From assembly GCA_941918925.1 (NCBI GenBank), contig OW799237.1:55168997-55232996 (forward strand): a stretch of 64,000 nt of DNA, written 5' to 3'. This document shows, piece by piece, positions 32,907-43,953 of this stretch (its first letter is position 1; each line of letters starts with the position of its first letter). The translations under genes and the position numbers were made by a program. The notes beneath the pieces were generated by a model. The model was not told the origin of the DNA. It made no database searches and worked only from the letters and a program-made list of their open reading frames with translations. The stretch comes from Phyto melanocephala (lineage: Eukaryota; Arthropoda; Insecta; Diptera; Rhinophoridae).

Positions 32907-33385
32907 TAATCAGACAAACCTACGAAGAATGGATCTGCAGCCATATTCTGAAAACTAAAACCCATAATTGTTTTAGGTAATGGGTTGGTGCAGGCAAATG
33001 TCTTTCAAAGGGTAAACTTTATAAGTTTGCAAAGGTAAATGGAGGGATGCACTTGTCGACAAGCTCGTATGGGACCTCTTGACAGGGGTGCAGTAAAGGT
33101 ACGCGATTTAATCGGAGTGCGAAGAGTATTGATTACAGGACATGGAAACTGAGGAATCTGAGGATCGATGGATGATATTATTTATATAATATGCCTAAAG
33201 ATTTCTGAGACAGGATCGTATGTAATATGCAAATGTAAAGTATTGGTAAGCGAAAGAAAAAGGAGCACAGGCAGGCTCAAATTAGATGTGGACGCTATGA
33301 AAGACCTTAGTTCGAAGGATATGCCAGGTGTAATCACAAAAGGCTAAGCGATGAGGAATGTCGGCAAGCACTCGTAAGTACTAGG
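32907..33385. other. No gene seen; possible LINE remnant
   Basis: A GC-richer stretch (33040-33360) with GGGACCTCTTGACAGG and GGACATGGAAACTGAGGAAT may be decayed non-LTR C-terminal sequence, but no continuous motif can be read. Confidence 0.3.
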
Positions 33386-33615
33386 GGAAATCACCCTTCA
33401 ATGCAAACAGATCATGCAAATGTTGCAAGTCTAGTATATATATTCTTAAGCTTGCAACAACACAAAAACAATATACACTAAAATTACATTTCCCACACAA
33501 GCATTTATTTCTAATACTAAAAACAGTTAGAAAATTTTCAAAAGCAACGTTTGCAATAGAATATATAAAAGATCTGCAACATTTGCATCATGTTTCCAAC
33601 GAAGGGTGATTTCCG
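33386..33615. mobile_element. MITE with about 44-bp TIRs (230 bp)
   Basis: Left arm 33386-33431 (GGAAATCACCCTTC ... ATGCAAATGTTGCA) and right arm 33572-33615 (TGCAACATTTGCATCATG ... GAAGGGTGATTTCC) are near-perfect reverse complements. The middle is AT-rich without coding capacity. No exact target duplication: flanks read GTACTAG and GCTACTG, which could be a mutated 7-8-bp duplication. Confidence 0.85.
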
Positions 33616-33899
33616 CTACTGTGAAATAATTTTCTAGTCTAGAGAAAGTCTTTGTTGTGACGCGGGACTCGGTTAGGGACAAATTGCCAATCTGTACCCT
33701 TAAAACTATTAAAGAGCTCAGGAGCCGCAGAGGCAGCCAATATAATAGCGGTCTGCTTCGATAATCTCACAAGTACTCAGACTGAATGCACTTTTTCATT
33801 TTAAAATAAAAACACGTATTTGTTTAGATGTGTAGTTGAATGTTTTCTATTGCTTGCAAAGAAGACATGTTGCGAGTAAATACTGAATAAAATATACGT

Positions 33900-34330
33900 C
33901 AAACAGCCCCAACGGCTCTCATAACAGGCCACATTCTTTTTATGAAATTGTACAAGGTATCGGATTTAAGTTGAGGAATTATTTTTGGATTATTCGCATA
34001 AACTCGAGATTTTATAAAGCCCTTGGAGTTAAATCGCACGATCTTGGTGGCAAGTTGACATCAGAATTTCTTGAGATAATTTGTTTTAGTTAGGCTCGGT
34101 GTGTCTGGTTGGACTGTTTCGCTGAAACCAAATGTTCAGATCCATGCCGTCCACTTAAGGCCAAGAATCACAAGAACTGCGTTATCGCGTTTTTGTAACA
34201 AATGCCGTTCATAGTTACTGTAATTCCGGCATCTCCACTCCGCCTGACTAAAATCCATACCAGATAGTTGCTCGTTGTGGATGTATTGGTTTTTCAAGGA
34301 TTGTAGGATAATTTTCTAAGCACCATATTC
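33900..34330 (-). pseudogene. Mariner-like transposase C-terminal fragment
   Basis: Minus strand near 34080-34020 reads ISRNSDVNLPPRSCDLTP, the block with the third catalytic Asp of a Tc1/mariner-type transposase, followed by KSRVYANNPKIIPQLKSDTL (about 34000-33945). Upstream coding (34330-34100) is frame-broken. It may be from the same group as the elements at 25385 and 28350, whose copies lack exactly this part. A poly-A run at 34399-34418 follows outside. Confidence 0.7.
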
Positions 34331-34561
34331 AACAATTTCGAATATTCACGAAGTTATTTAAATGTTAATGCACTTAATAAACGAAAATGACTTTTTGCAA
34401 AAAAAAAAAAAAAAAAAATTGGCATTAATTTGACTCCTTTGCCATTATCCATAAAACAAATTACCGGTCCTGCCACTTTGAGTTCCTAAGTAAACTGAAT
34501 GTTGTACCTATGAAGGTGGACGTCTTTTGTTAAAATTCGCTGCGTATTGCACTGTGTTATG

Positions 34562-35130
34562 TTAAGGCCAATTCGTACATCAGGGATGGAAAAGATGTTT
34601 TGACATATTAAATATAATAAAATTTGATTAAAAAAATGATAAAAATTTTTGAAACACATTATTAATGACGCAAGAGCAATACATATACATAAGTTTAGCA
34701 CATTTATTTTCAAAAAAGTACACGTAAGTTAATTGTTTGATACCGAATTCAAAATTACATTTTCCTTCCCTGCATTAATAATGCAAATTCAAACAATTTT
34801 GACAAAAAGTTTCCCCATAAGCTGGGCTGATAATTTCACCTGTATGAATTCGCCTTGAGCCCAGCTGTTTGGGAAGTATTTTGTCAAAATTTGCTGAATT
34901 CGCCTTGATTTTATTTATTAATGTAGCGATAGAAAATGAGATTTTGGTTTCAGTATTAAACAATTAACTTTAGTGTCCTTTTTTGATAATAAATGTACCA
35001 AACTAAGTACCTATGAACATTTACTGCTTTTGCACAATTTATAATAGGTTTTATAAATATATATCTTTTTTTAAATTAAATTTAACATATTATAACAATT
35101 TTTCAACACTGATATACGAATTGGCCTTAA
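34562..35130. mobile_element. MITE flanked by TTAA (569 bp with flanks)
   Basis: TTAA then GGCCAATTCGTACATCAGGG at the left; CACTGATATACGAATTGGCC then TTAA at the right. TTAA target duplications are typical of piggyBac and Kolobok elements. Inside, 34795-34893 is a second inverted repeat (AATTTTGACAAAA ... AGCTGGGC and its reverse complement). The phrase CACCTGTATGAAT plus CGCCTTGA occurs inside (34839) and, changed, outside the right end (35181). No coding capacity. Confidence 0.8.
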
Positions 35131-35847
35131 CAGAAAACATCCTCTAAAAAGTTGCTTTGTTGTATCTATTCGCCATTGCGTACACCTGTATGAATATGCC
35201 TTGATATTTTTTATCATTGCAAGCCTGTTAGTGTGCAAAAAAAAGGTTTATTGTATTATTCCAAAATTGAAAACGTTCTCAAAGCAAAAGAAATTGTTTT
35301 TGCACAATCTCAATATGTAGACTATGTATATACATACATATATTGTAATAGGGATCCCAGATGATTGATCCGAACACCTCTAGCTTTGTTAACAGTCAAG
35401 GTTATATGAGGAAATTGCATTTATAATCAAGATCTAAAAATGTGTTGACTAGGTCCAATTAGTATCCACCTAAATAATAGTTACTAGTTAACTAATAATT
35501 ATCGTTACCTATTTCTAGAAAAACTAATGCATTTACAGTTTTTAGATTTAGTTCCATTATGTTATTATTACACTACACAACTGGGACACTTTAAAGACCA
35601 TTGATAAACATTAAAAAAAGAAGTATACCAAGTAGACGACCTTCGAGCACACCGGATTAAGCAAATATTTGCTTAAATGCATTTATGTACAACCGGTTTA
35701 GGCTACAACAAGCAAAACCCAAAAAATCCAATCTTTTTAAAAGAAGTCCTTGATTGTTGTTATCCATCGGTTAAGTAGGTATAAACAGCATTAATTATTG
35801 TAGTAAGACAAAGAAAATTAGTTGTAGAAGAGCAAACCTTTCCTAAT
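35131..35847. other. No gene seen
   Basis: AT-rich. The palindromic AAGCAAATATTTGCTT at about 35659 is the only conspicuous motif. Confidence 0.4.
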
Positions 35848-35928
35848 CCTTTAACGCCCACCTAACATATCACATTTTATATTAAATTCATTAAGTTTAT
35901 GGACAAAGAGTTTAGAAAAATAAAGGAC

Positions 35929-36416
35929 TGTCGCTGGCTGTGACTTCAGCTTTGTAAAGGGGCGAATTTAACGATACCCAAAATTAGGCACAAAATATTT
36001 AAAATAAAATGGTGCGTTTATTTCTACAAAAAATATCCAAAATGAATTAGAATTTACAGTAACTATATAAAAAACAACTTACCGCAGTGCTTTTCCTTTA
36101 CAAACTAACTTTACTTATTTAATATTTTGTTGGACTACCTTTGTATATGTTTGTGTATAGCACATTAAAAACAACGGTACCAACTTGACGAAACAATGCA
36201 CTGCAGTAAGTTTAACATTAAAAAGAACAACCACTTTTGCATAAATACCACAAAAATTTTGGTAAATAAGACAAAATAAGAAACATTATGGAGGCTCACA
36301 TGATGCTAAACAAATTCAATAAAATAATTATGTTCAAATAATTAAATTAAGTAAATAGAATTAAAATTATAGAATTAAATAAATACAATCAAGTATTTAT
36401 AAGCCATTTGGCGACA
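35929..36416 (-). repeat. BEL-2 3' LTR (488 bp)
   Basis: Plus-strand ends TGTCGCTGGCTGTGACTTCA and AAGCCATTTGGCGACA. It is directly preceded, in element direction, by a purine-rich tract (36417-36431, CACGGGGGTGGGAA on the minus strand) that fits the plus-strand primer site. Confidence 0.88.
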
Positions 36417-36450
36417 TTCCCACCCCCGTGGATCGGCGACGATTCAGTAC

Positions 36451-37678
36451 TCAAAATCTCAAAACAGCAAGCTTGGAAATAGGACGCTTGAGAACTCCAC
36501 TATTTGTTTGGACATCAGCCGTTCTTATAACATTATCAGTTCCGGGATACAGTTGAATAACTCTTCCCCTTCTCCAATCTCTTCTTGAAACTGCTGGATC
36601 ACATACTAAAACAAGATCACCGACTGTTATAGGTTTTGTATATTCACACCATTTAGAGCGTCTGGTAAGTGTGGGCAAATATTCAATAATCCACCTTTTC
36701 CAAAAATGATCGCGTAATTGACGGGCAATGCGCCACTGTTTCTTCATGACCAGAGGCTTAAGAATGTCTGTCCCTTCTGGGGTTTGAGCCGTGTTTGCGG
36801 AACCTACCAAAAAATGATTAGGCGTTAGTGGCTCTTCGTCTTCATGGCTAACAGGCAAATGAGTTAACGGAAGGGAATTTAAAATAGTTTCGTCTTCAAT
36901 TAAAAAACTTTGTAGCGTGTGTTCCTTAGGCGCGACTTCCTTCAATGTCACTGTTAGTATTCGTTTGACGCACTGAACCATTCGCTCCCATACTCCGCCT
37001 TCTGCAGGATTGTGAGGACAATTAAACTCCCATGTAATACCTTTAGTTGACATTTCATCTTGAATTCTAACCACGTCAAAAATTTCTTCGAATCGTTTAG
37101 CTTCTTGGTTAACTCCTACAAAATTCTTTTCATTATCGCTGTGCATCTTCAATGGTGTGCCACGACGGTTAATAAAATTTCGTATGGCAAAGATACATGC
37201 GTCAGTAGAAAGATCAAAAGCCACTTCTAATTGAACTGCTCTAATTATCAAGCACGTAAAGAGAGCTACCCATCGTTTCTCGTGACGTCGACCAATTGTT
37301 ATGTTAATTGGGCCAAAGTAGTCCACACCAGTAAATGTAAAGGGACGAACATATGGGGTTAACCTGTAGCGATCCCATAAGTGGAGGTGCTGGAGCAGTA
37401 CGACGTAATTAACATGTGCAGCACTTTTGAATAGTTTTTCGTAGAAGGCTGCGTAAACGAAGTACCCAAATTTTTCTTCGTATTTCACCAATAGTAGCTT
37501 CAAAGTTTTGATGTTTCATTTTGTTGTGTACATGGGCAACAAACAGTTGTGTTAAACGATGAGAGGGCGCCAAAATAACAGGCCGCTTGGCATCTAGGGG
37601 TAACCAACTGGCAGCATCAATACGACCACTTACCCTAAGCACATTGTTTTCATCAAAATATGGCGTAAGTGAGTACAA
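36451..37678 (-). pseudogene. BEL-2 integrase, frameshifted
   Basis: 37678-37409 gives the N-terminal region (NVLRVSGRIDAASWLPLDAK, HRLTQLFVAHVHNKMKHQNF with the zinc-binding His/Cys pattern ending KCCTC). 37503-36451 gives the catalytic core: FTGVDYFGPI (first Asp), RRGTPLKMHSDNEKNFVG (second Asp) and NPAEGGVWERMVQ (Glu), so the D, D, E triad is present. The C-terminal part has LTPNHFLVGSANT and a terminal DNA-binding tail ending PISKLAVLRF. One frame change near 37420 is the visible defect. Confidence 0.87.
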
Positions 37679-37682
37679 ATCG

Positions 37683-39891
37683 TTATCTCTTCAGGGTATT
37701 TCCACATTTTAAAATTTGTATTTCATTGACGAAGCTTTGCTCTTGTGAAAGGCGATACAAAGCTGTTTCTGCAACTTTTAACTCCTCTGCAGACAAACAA
37801 GCTGTACTACTGACATTCACTCTTTTTCGGCAGCAGTTTGTAAATCTCAGTACCCAAGCCATCGTTCTATTTAGCCTTAGAAATGAAGAAAAACGATTAA
37901 AATCAATAATTAAAGTTGTACTAACCAGTAAAGTAAATTTTGGTCGCAATTCTTCTTCGCATGTAAACATAGTTATAGTAGCGTTAGGTTTTGGCCAATC
38001 AGCTTCATATGTATATAAAAATTGTGGTCCTTGAAACCAGTGATTTTGTTTTAAAAGATAAGCCTTGCTTTTAATTCTTGTAGTTTCATCAGCAACATTG
38101 AGGTCAGTAGGCAACCACCTCCAATCATCAGGCCGTGTAGAATCTAATATTTCTGTAATTCTGTGGGCAACAAAAGGCTTATATCTTCTGCTCTCAGAAT
38201 TAATCCAATTAATGACGGTCGTAGAATCACTCCAACATATTCGACGAGACACACAAAAATCATGCTCTTTTAGTATTGTGCACATTAAACGAGTTCCAAG
38301 AACGGCGGCTTGTAATTCTAAACGAGGAATTGTCATGGATTTCAATGGGACACATTTTGTTTTAGAAGAAATAAATGACACTCCAATATTTCCGTCGGTT
38401 GTAATATATCGCCAATACGCAACAGCACCAAATGCTTCTTCACTAGCATCGACAAAAATATGTAGCTCCAAATTACAAGGAAAGCCGGCCCCGAAATAAT
38501 ATCGTGGTATTTTTACATTGATAACACTATTCAGTTCATGGCGCCAATTACTCCACATACTTTCAAGTGGTTCAGGGAGTTTTTCATCCCAAAGAATACC
38601 GTGTCTCCATAGCTCTCTCAATAACAATTTGGCAGTTATCATAAAATGGCTCAAAAAACCCATTGGATCAAAAACAGACATTACAACACATAACAACTCA
38701 CGCTTTGTGGGACATCTTTGGCCAGTAATGACTTCATTATTCACTTGATGAAATTTTAAAACAAGACTCCAACTCATTTGACCAACCTGAGAAACTCACC
38801 GTATTATTAAACTTGCTATCCAATGCATCAAGGACCTCAGTGCATCAAGGACCTCAGCTGAATTTGATGTAAAATTTCGCATTTCGAAACCTGCTTTTTT
38901 GCATATTTCACGAACTTGTTTTGCTATTTCGATGGCTTTGGATAAATTTTCAAAGCTATCAATAAAATCATCCACATAATGGTGGTCCAAAATCGATTTC
39001 ACTGCTCTAGGAAAACGGGCCAGATATTCTAACGCGTTCGTCTTCTTTACAGAATCGGCAATACACGGCGAACAAGCAGCTCCAAATATCATCACTACCA
39101 TTTCATACGCTTCTGGTTGGCTGGCACCATATTCACGCCATAAGAACCGTTGTGAACACCTGTCTTCTTCAGCAACAATAATTTGGTGAAACATTTCTTT
39201 TATGTCGCCACATACAGCAACGGAACCAACTCTAAAATTAAATAATACTGTTGGCAATGGCTTATATTGTTGAGGGCCTTTTAACAGTTTCGAATTTAAT
39301 GAAACACCTTTCACTTTAGCGGCTGCATTAAACACTAAACGTATTTTATTAGGTTTCTTTAGGGTTAACAACACCGAAATGAGGCAAGTACCAAGTTCTT
39401 CTGTGTGAAGTTTTAACCTCATTTTCCGGCAATTTTCTCGCGTAGTTCTTTTCTACATACTCATTTATTATTTTCTTATAAGACATAAAAAAATCTGGAT
39501 CCTTTTTCATTTTACATTCAATGGCAAAAAATCGATTAAGGGCCATGGAATAACTATCCGGCAGGACTACATTATCGCTACACCACAGTAGTCTGGATTG
39601 AAATCTTCCGGCAACCATCATTGTTGAATTTTTTAAAATCTCTCTAGCTCTCAAATCATCATTAGACTCTATAATCGGTAGGGGCTTCACACCAAAATTT
39701 TCAGTCTCAAAATAACTTACCACCAAGTTATCTAAATTATCTGGCTGTGTTGTCAACAAGCATGTATGAGCTCTAGAGTTACCTCCTTTTACGTTTCCGA
39801 AAACAACCCATCCTAATGGCGTATTGGCGTATTGGCGTATTTCATAGTACCTTTTGGGCAACATATTCATAGGGGGTAACAGAAATCCCAT
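37683..39891 (-). pseudogene. pol: BEL-2 pol: RT and RNase H, frameshifted
   Basis: Three frames. 39891-39349: NTPLGWVVFGNVKGG to the pre-RT region. 39422-38796: RT with KIRLVFNAAAKVKGVSLNSK, YGASQPEAYEMV and the catalytic HHYVDDFIDSFEN, where YVDD is intact. A 17-bp tandem duplication (TGCATCAAGGACCTCAG, twice at about 38822-38855) breaks this frame. 38777-37683: VFDPMGFLSHFMITAKLLLR and RNase H (LHIFVDASEEAFGAVAYW, IPRLELQAAVLGTRL), then NVADETTR where relatives have NPAD. Catalytic residues look preserved; the frame breaks are the visible lesions. Confidence 0.87.
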
Positions 39892-41722
39892 GCTTTTTAA
39901 TTAAATCCGCATTAAAACTTTGGCTTGGCAGTTTTACATTCGAAACACCATACACATTTTTTAGGGCATACCTTCTGTTTTTGTTTACACCGCTTACATG
40001 AAAATCCACCACTTCTGCGGTTTCCTGTGCTGATTTACCGCCATACCAACTTAAATTCAACCGACTTTGTCTCCCATGCAGTCCAAGTTGTCTTACTAAA
40101 CAACTATCTATCATAGTAACCGATGACCCTTCATCTAAGAGAGCGTTGGTTTCTATAGCACAATTTGGCCCATAGAGTACAACTGGTAACACACGAAATA
40201 ACATGACATTATTTTTATTGCAACTTGAAACACAATTTAATATTCGTTTAACAGTAGAACAATTTTCAGTTTCACCAATATTACTCGACACACTAGGCTG
40301 AACTTCATGCAACAATTTGTTATGTTTTCTTTGGCAGTTTTCTATTTGACAGAGCTTACGACGCCTACAATTTTTGCTGGTATGACCAATACCCAGACAT
40401 GAAAAGCATAACTTTAAACGCTTTTCCTCACTCCATCTATTTGGCACACTCAATTTCAAAAATTTGTCACAATTAAAAACTTTATGTAGCTCAAGACAAA
40501 AATGACATTTAATTTTACCACCTCTACTATCTGCTGTATGCAAAACAATTTTTCTTTTTGAATCACAATTAGGGCGACTGACGATTAAATTTGTTGATTG
40601 TATACTTCTTACCAAATTTGCAATTCGCTGCAGCCAAGTACTAAAATCCAACACAGTGGGCCACTGTTGTAAAGTCGAAGCAAATTGCGCCCAATCTAAA
40701 CGTTTACTCATTGGGAGCTTTTGAACTAATTCTTCCATAAGAGTAGGATTGGATAAATGTTGACGGCCATTTGCTGTTCCTAAAAACGCTGCTAAATTTC
40801 TTACCTTAATTAAATACGGTATTAGTTTTTCAACAGCATTTTCTCCTATAGGCTTAATCTCCTTAATTTGTTGCAACTGGCATCGAATTAGTACATCTGG
40901 GCGATCATACTGAAGTTTAAGCTGTTCAATAGCTGTTGGCACATTGTTCGGATGAATGAGCAACGACTTTACACATTCTCTAGCTTCACCCTTTAAAGCT
41001 TTCTGTAATCTTAAACAATTCTCAAAATTATTGTAACAATACGAGGCAGTAGAATGTTCAAAGGCAGAGAAAAACATAGGCCAGTCTTCAGGTGTACCAT
41101 AAAATTCAGGAAAATCATACATTTTACGTTGCGTTTGCATGGGCAGAGCACTAGCTTGAATATTAATAGGCTGAGTCATCAACATCTGCTGGTGGCCTTG
41201 GTAACTTGGTACACTAGAATATGGCGTTAGGTTACGAGGTTCAATGGTATCACCTATGTTGTAATTGTGACCACTTGCAACTGGAGTTGTACTTACTGAG
41301 GTGGCCGGCATATTTTGCTCCAAATTCACCATATTTGTATTTTCAGCAGCTTTCAATGCTCTTTGTGCGTTTACCAATTGTGCTTGCAAATTTTCTATTT
41401 GGCGTTGAAGACATTCCATATCGGTACTTACGTTGGTTTGAAATGTAGTTTGCGACGATTGAAAATTAACACTAGGGCCAGGCACCAAAGGCGGCAGATT
41501 TTGTTGCACTTCACTGACTGCATTAAATATATTTTGCGGTGGTAAAGCAGTAGTTGTTTCTGTAGTAGCACCGGCGACGGCTTTTGTTGTTGTTGGTACA
41601 CATTGAGCAACTTGTTGTGAAGTAATTTTTGTTCCAACCGACGCAGAACTATTGTTATCTTGACTTGCTGAAGTCTGCAAGCGTGTACTTTTTCTTGAGG
41701 GAGAGCGTTGCATCATGATCAA
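39842..41722 (-). pseudogene. gag: BEL-2 gag and protease (626 codons)
   Basis: Long open frame. The N-terminal Ser/Thr/Gln-rich part holds a predicted coiled coil (LQRQIENLQAQLVNAQRALK, about residues 104-125). The DUF1759-type core follows (YDFPEFYGTPEDWPMFFSAF, then LQKALKGEARECVKSLL). Zinc-knuckle-like clusters are CHFCLELHKVFNC, CFSCLGIGHTSKNC and CQIENCQRKHNKLLH at about residues 430-495. The protease active site is LLDEGSSVTMID (about residue 558). The frame ends at a stop just before an 8-bp unit (GGCGTATT) repeated three times (39819-39842), after which pol continues in another frame. Start chosen at the first Met after the 5' leader. Confidence 0.88.
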
Positions 41723-41971
41723 AAAGTTTTATAAATATTAATATGTTGGTGCAAACCACAAACACTTTTTGTTATTTGATTTATTCAGAGAAACCACAAA
41801 TTTCGTTTAACACAATCGACAACAAATAATTTTTTTTTAATTTACTGTTTTTCTCGGCATACGTTGAGACACACTGTAACAAACGATCATGAGCTGACCT
41901 TCAAAATATAACTTCTTTTACACAAATTGTTCCAAATAAATCCTTTCCGGCAAACAATGCGAAATAAAATT

Positions 41972-42086
41972 TGTCGCTGCCTGCGACTTCAGCTTTGTAA
42001 AGGGGCGAATTTAACGACAGCAAAAATTAATTAAAATAATAGAATTAAATAAATACAATTAAATATTTAAAAGCCATTTGGCGACA
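41972..42086 (-). repeat. BEL-2 5' LTR, internally deleted (115 bp)
   Basis: Shares both ends with the 3' LTR (GCCATTTGGCGACA side and TGTCGCTGCCTGCGACTTCA side, plus strand) but lacks about 370 bp of the middle, where promoter sequence would be expected. Confidence 0.88.
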
Positions 42087-42251
42087 AGGACTCTATGTTA
42101 AAATATCTAAGTTAAGTTCATTAGCAGTAATTACTTTGACATTCTATTTTGGTTTATTTACTAAACATATTTGAAATTAAAATTATTGTAAATAGCTTTT
42201 TTATGAAAGATAATTAAAATACTCTCAAAAAAAAAAAAAAACAATTATACC

Positions 42252-42720
42252 GGCTATGAGAAATGGCAACTAATTAATATGCAACAGCAGCAAGTACGTT
42301 CGTATATGATGATGTCAACTGGTCAAGCCATAGTGCAAGCGAATCTCGTGCAATTTTTTTATCAAGAAAACTTGCAAGGCCAAATGCAAGCGATGTCAGT
42401 AACCCAACAACCGGCTGTAGCACAACAACACAATTAAATTGTAAACTACGCAGGCTGCCGCCAATTAGACAGCAGAACAAACTAATCCTAGTTATTTAGC
42501 TCTACAGCAAACTGCTGTCAATTTCATTTATAACAATCCCAATAATGCCTCACAACAAGCCGTTGCAGCTGATACAACTCCTTACAATACCGAGGAAGGT
42601 AGAATTTACTTTGTATCACCTCCAACATAGACGTCTTTACGACCCATCTCCCTGTCCCAAAGAAGATCTATCAGTACTGAATCGATCCGAGAGGAATTAT
42701 CAACAAAAATTACATGACCC
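42252..42720 (+). pseudogene. Glutamine-rich coding remnant, possible processed host pseudogene
   Basis: 42252-42437 reads GYEKWQLINMQQQQVRSYMM, then STGQAIVQANLVQFFYQ and MQAMSVTQQPAVAQQHN before TAA. 42481-42612 reads NPSYLALQQTAVNFIYNNPN and EEGRIYFVSPP before TAG; the same frame continues with ISLSQRRSISTESIREELST to about 42710. Together this looks like one decayed exon-type sequence without introns, with stops and at least one frame change. It contains no transposon motif I know. It may be a processed pseudogene or an abandoned exon of a Gln-rich, low-complexity protein; I cannot name it. 42151-42250 and 42721-43364 show nothing else. Confidence 0.45.
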
Positions 42721-43364
42721 TAATCCAACAAGGATGACCAGTAAACGTTAACGAATCAAGAATTTTTAAGCTCGAATCAGCCTTCGATTGGTTCAGGTGA
42801 AAATATGTTTTACAAATTTCGAAAATTAGACAAAATGAACAATAATTTACTAAATTATTCAGGATATGCAATTAAACTTTCAATATTTATTTGGTTGTTA
42901 GGTTTTAGCTGGTCTATATGCATTTCACTGGTGTTTATACCGGATAATCAGTAGACCTTGTTTTTCCAAATTCTTGAAAAAGTTTAAAATGTTTTAAATT
43001 CTCATTAACAAAATGAGAGTTCAAAAATGAAACAAAAAAACTATAAAAAACTTCCCCAAAGACCCAACCTACATTTTTCTTTCCTATTTAAGTATTTATT
43101 ATTTGTTTTTGGATGAAAAGGTCTACTGATAATCTGTTATTTGTAGCTTAGGCTGCATTCTGACGACTTTGCGATTAAGATATAATTACATATGACTGTC
43201 AAAATTGTCATTTAACAGATGTTTTACAATTTTTGCTTTCACACATACATACATATAATTACATCTGACATAAGCTCTCTTTGTTTATAATAACAAATTT
43301 TATACGCGAATTTTGATTTATACACTTTAATTGAAAATTTTTAATATAACTTTTACATACATAT

Positions 43365-43893
43365 TGTTACAGATTTATTTTTAAATAGCTTAATTTACAT
43401 TATAATTTATTTTAGTTGTAGCAGTTAAAGTTACTGTAGTTGTATTTGTATTAGTTTATTTTGCTGGTTTTTCGAACATGATGATGTTGTTATGTGTAGC
43501 ATACTTTTAGGCACTTCTATTATTCGTACCTATTACTTAACGTCGTAATTTAAATTTAACGGTTTTCGAATGTACTAGAATGTACATACGAGAACTTTGT
43601 CGAATGTTACCGAACACCACTATGTTACTATAAATAGCCGAACAACACAGCTAACGTAATCAGTATTACAGTAGAGCTTGTAAGGTGCGTATCAAAGTGT
43701 GTTTGATAATAAAAGTGTATAATCATAAGTGTAATAAGTAAAGTGATATTAAAGCAATCTTTGAGTGTGTTTAAGTAAATAAAGTGCTCTTAATTTTACA
43801 ACGAATTTCAACTGTTTTTGACTGCAATAAAAGAACTCAAAAGGTTTATTTAAAGGAAATAATCCAACGTTTATAAAAGGTATAAACGTAACA
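43365..43893 (+). repeat. Gypsy-1 5' LTR
   Basis: Begins TGTTACAGATTTATTTTTAA and ends GGTATAAACGTAACA. Contains a TATA box (TATAAATAG, 43629-43637) and AATAAAGTGCTCTTAA (about 43777), which fits a polyadenylation signal. Confidence 0.95.
43629..43637 (+). promoter_or_regulatory. TATA box of the Gypsy-1 5' LTR
   Basis: TATAAATAG within the LTR; the same motif is in all four LTRs of the two copies. Transcription would be expected to start about 25-30 bp downstream, near AATCAGTATTACAGT. Confidence 0.65.
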
Positions 43894-43895
43894 AC

Positions 43896-43910
43896 TGGTG
43901 TCAGAAGTGG
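43896..43910 (+). promoter_or_regulatory. Gypsy-1 primer-binding site, probably tRNA-Leu
   Basis: TGGTGTCAGAAGTGG starts with TGG (complement of the tRNA CCA end), 2 nt after the LTR. From memory it fits the 3' acceptor of a tRNA-Leu; the same site is at 58497-58510 in Gypsy-2. Confidence 0.65.
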
Positions 43911-43953
43911 GATTGCATTAAAAAAAAAAAAAAAATAATAATAAAAAGCAGAC

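Larger units (their letters stand above)
35929..42086 (-). mobile_element. BEL-2: BEL/Pao LTR retrotransposon with target duplication
   Basis: 6158 bp on the minus strand with LTRs ending TGTCGC...GCGACA and a 5-bp target duplication AGGAC (35924-35928 and 42087-42091). Order on the minus strand: 5' LTR, gag with zinc knuckles, protease, RT, RNase H, integrase, polypurine tract, 3' LTR. The LTRs differ greatly in length (115 vs 488 bp). Coding is long but broken by at least four frame changes, so the copy is not autonomous. Confidence 0.93.
35848..42150 (+). mobile_element. DINE-1 remnant split by BEL-2
   Basis: 35848-35928 (TTTAACGCCCACCTAACATA ... AAAATAAAGGAC) and 42087-42150 (AGGACTCTATG ... 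AATATCTAAGTTAAG ... TTTGACA) are consecutive parts of the DINE-1 consensus seen at 9900-9970, separated by BEL-2 and its target duplication. Both outer ends of this DINE-1 are lost. Confidence 0.85.

Noticed and set aside
37669..38748. Plus-strand frames opposite BEL-2 pol (121, 144 and 76 codons)
   Set aside because: Shadows of the minus-strand RNase H and RT coding; no independent motifs.
39819..39891. Programmed frameshift between BEL-2 gag and pol
   Set aside because: No slippery heptamer and stem like that of Gypsy-1; the frame change coincides with an 8-bp tandem triplication and BEL/Pao elements usually have a single frame.
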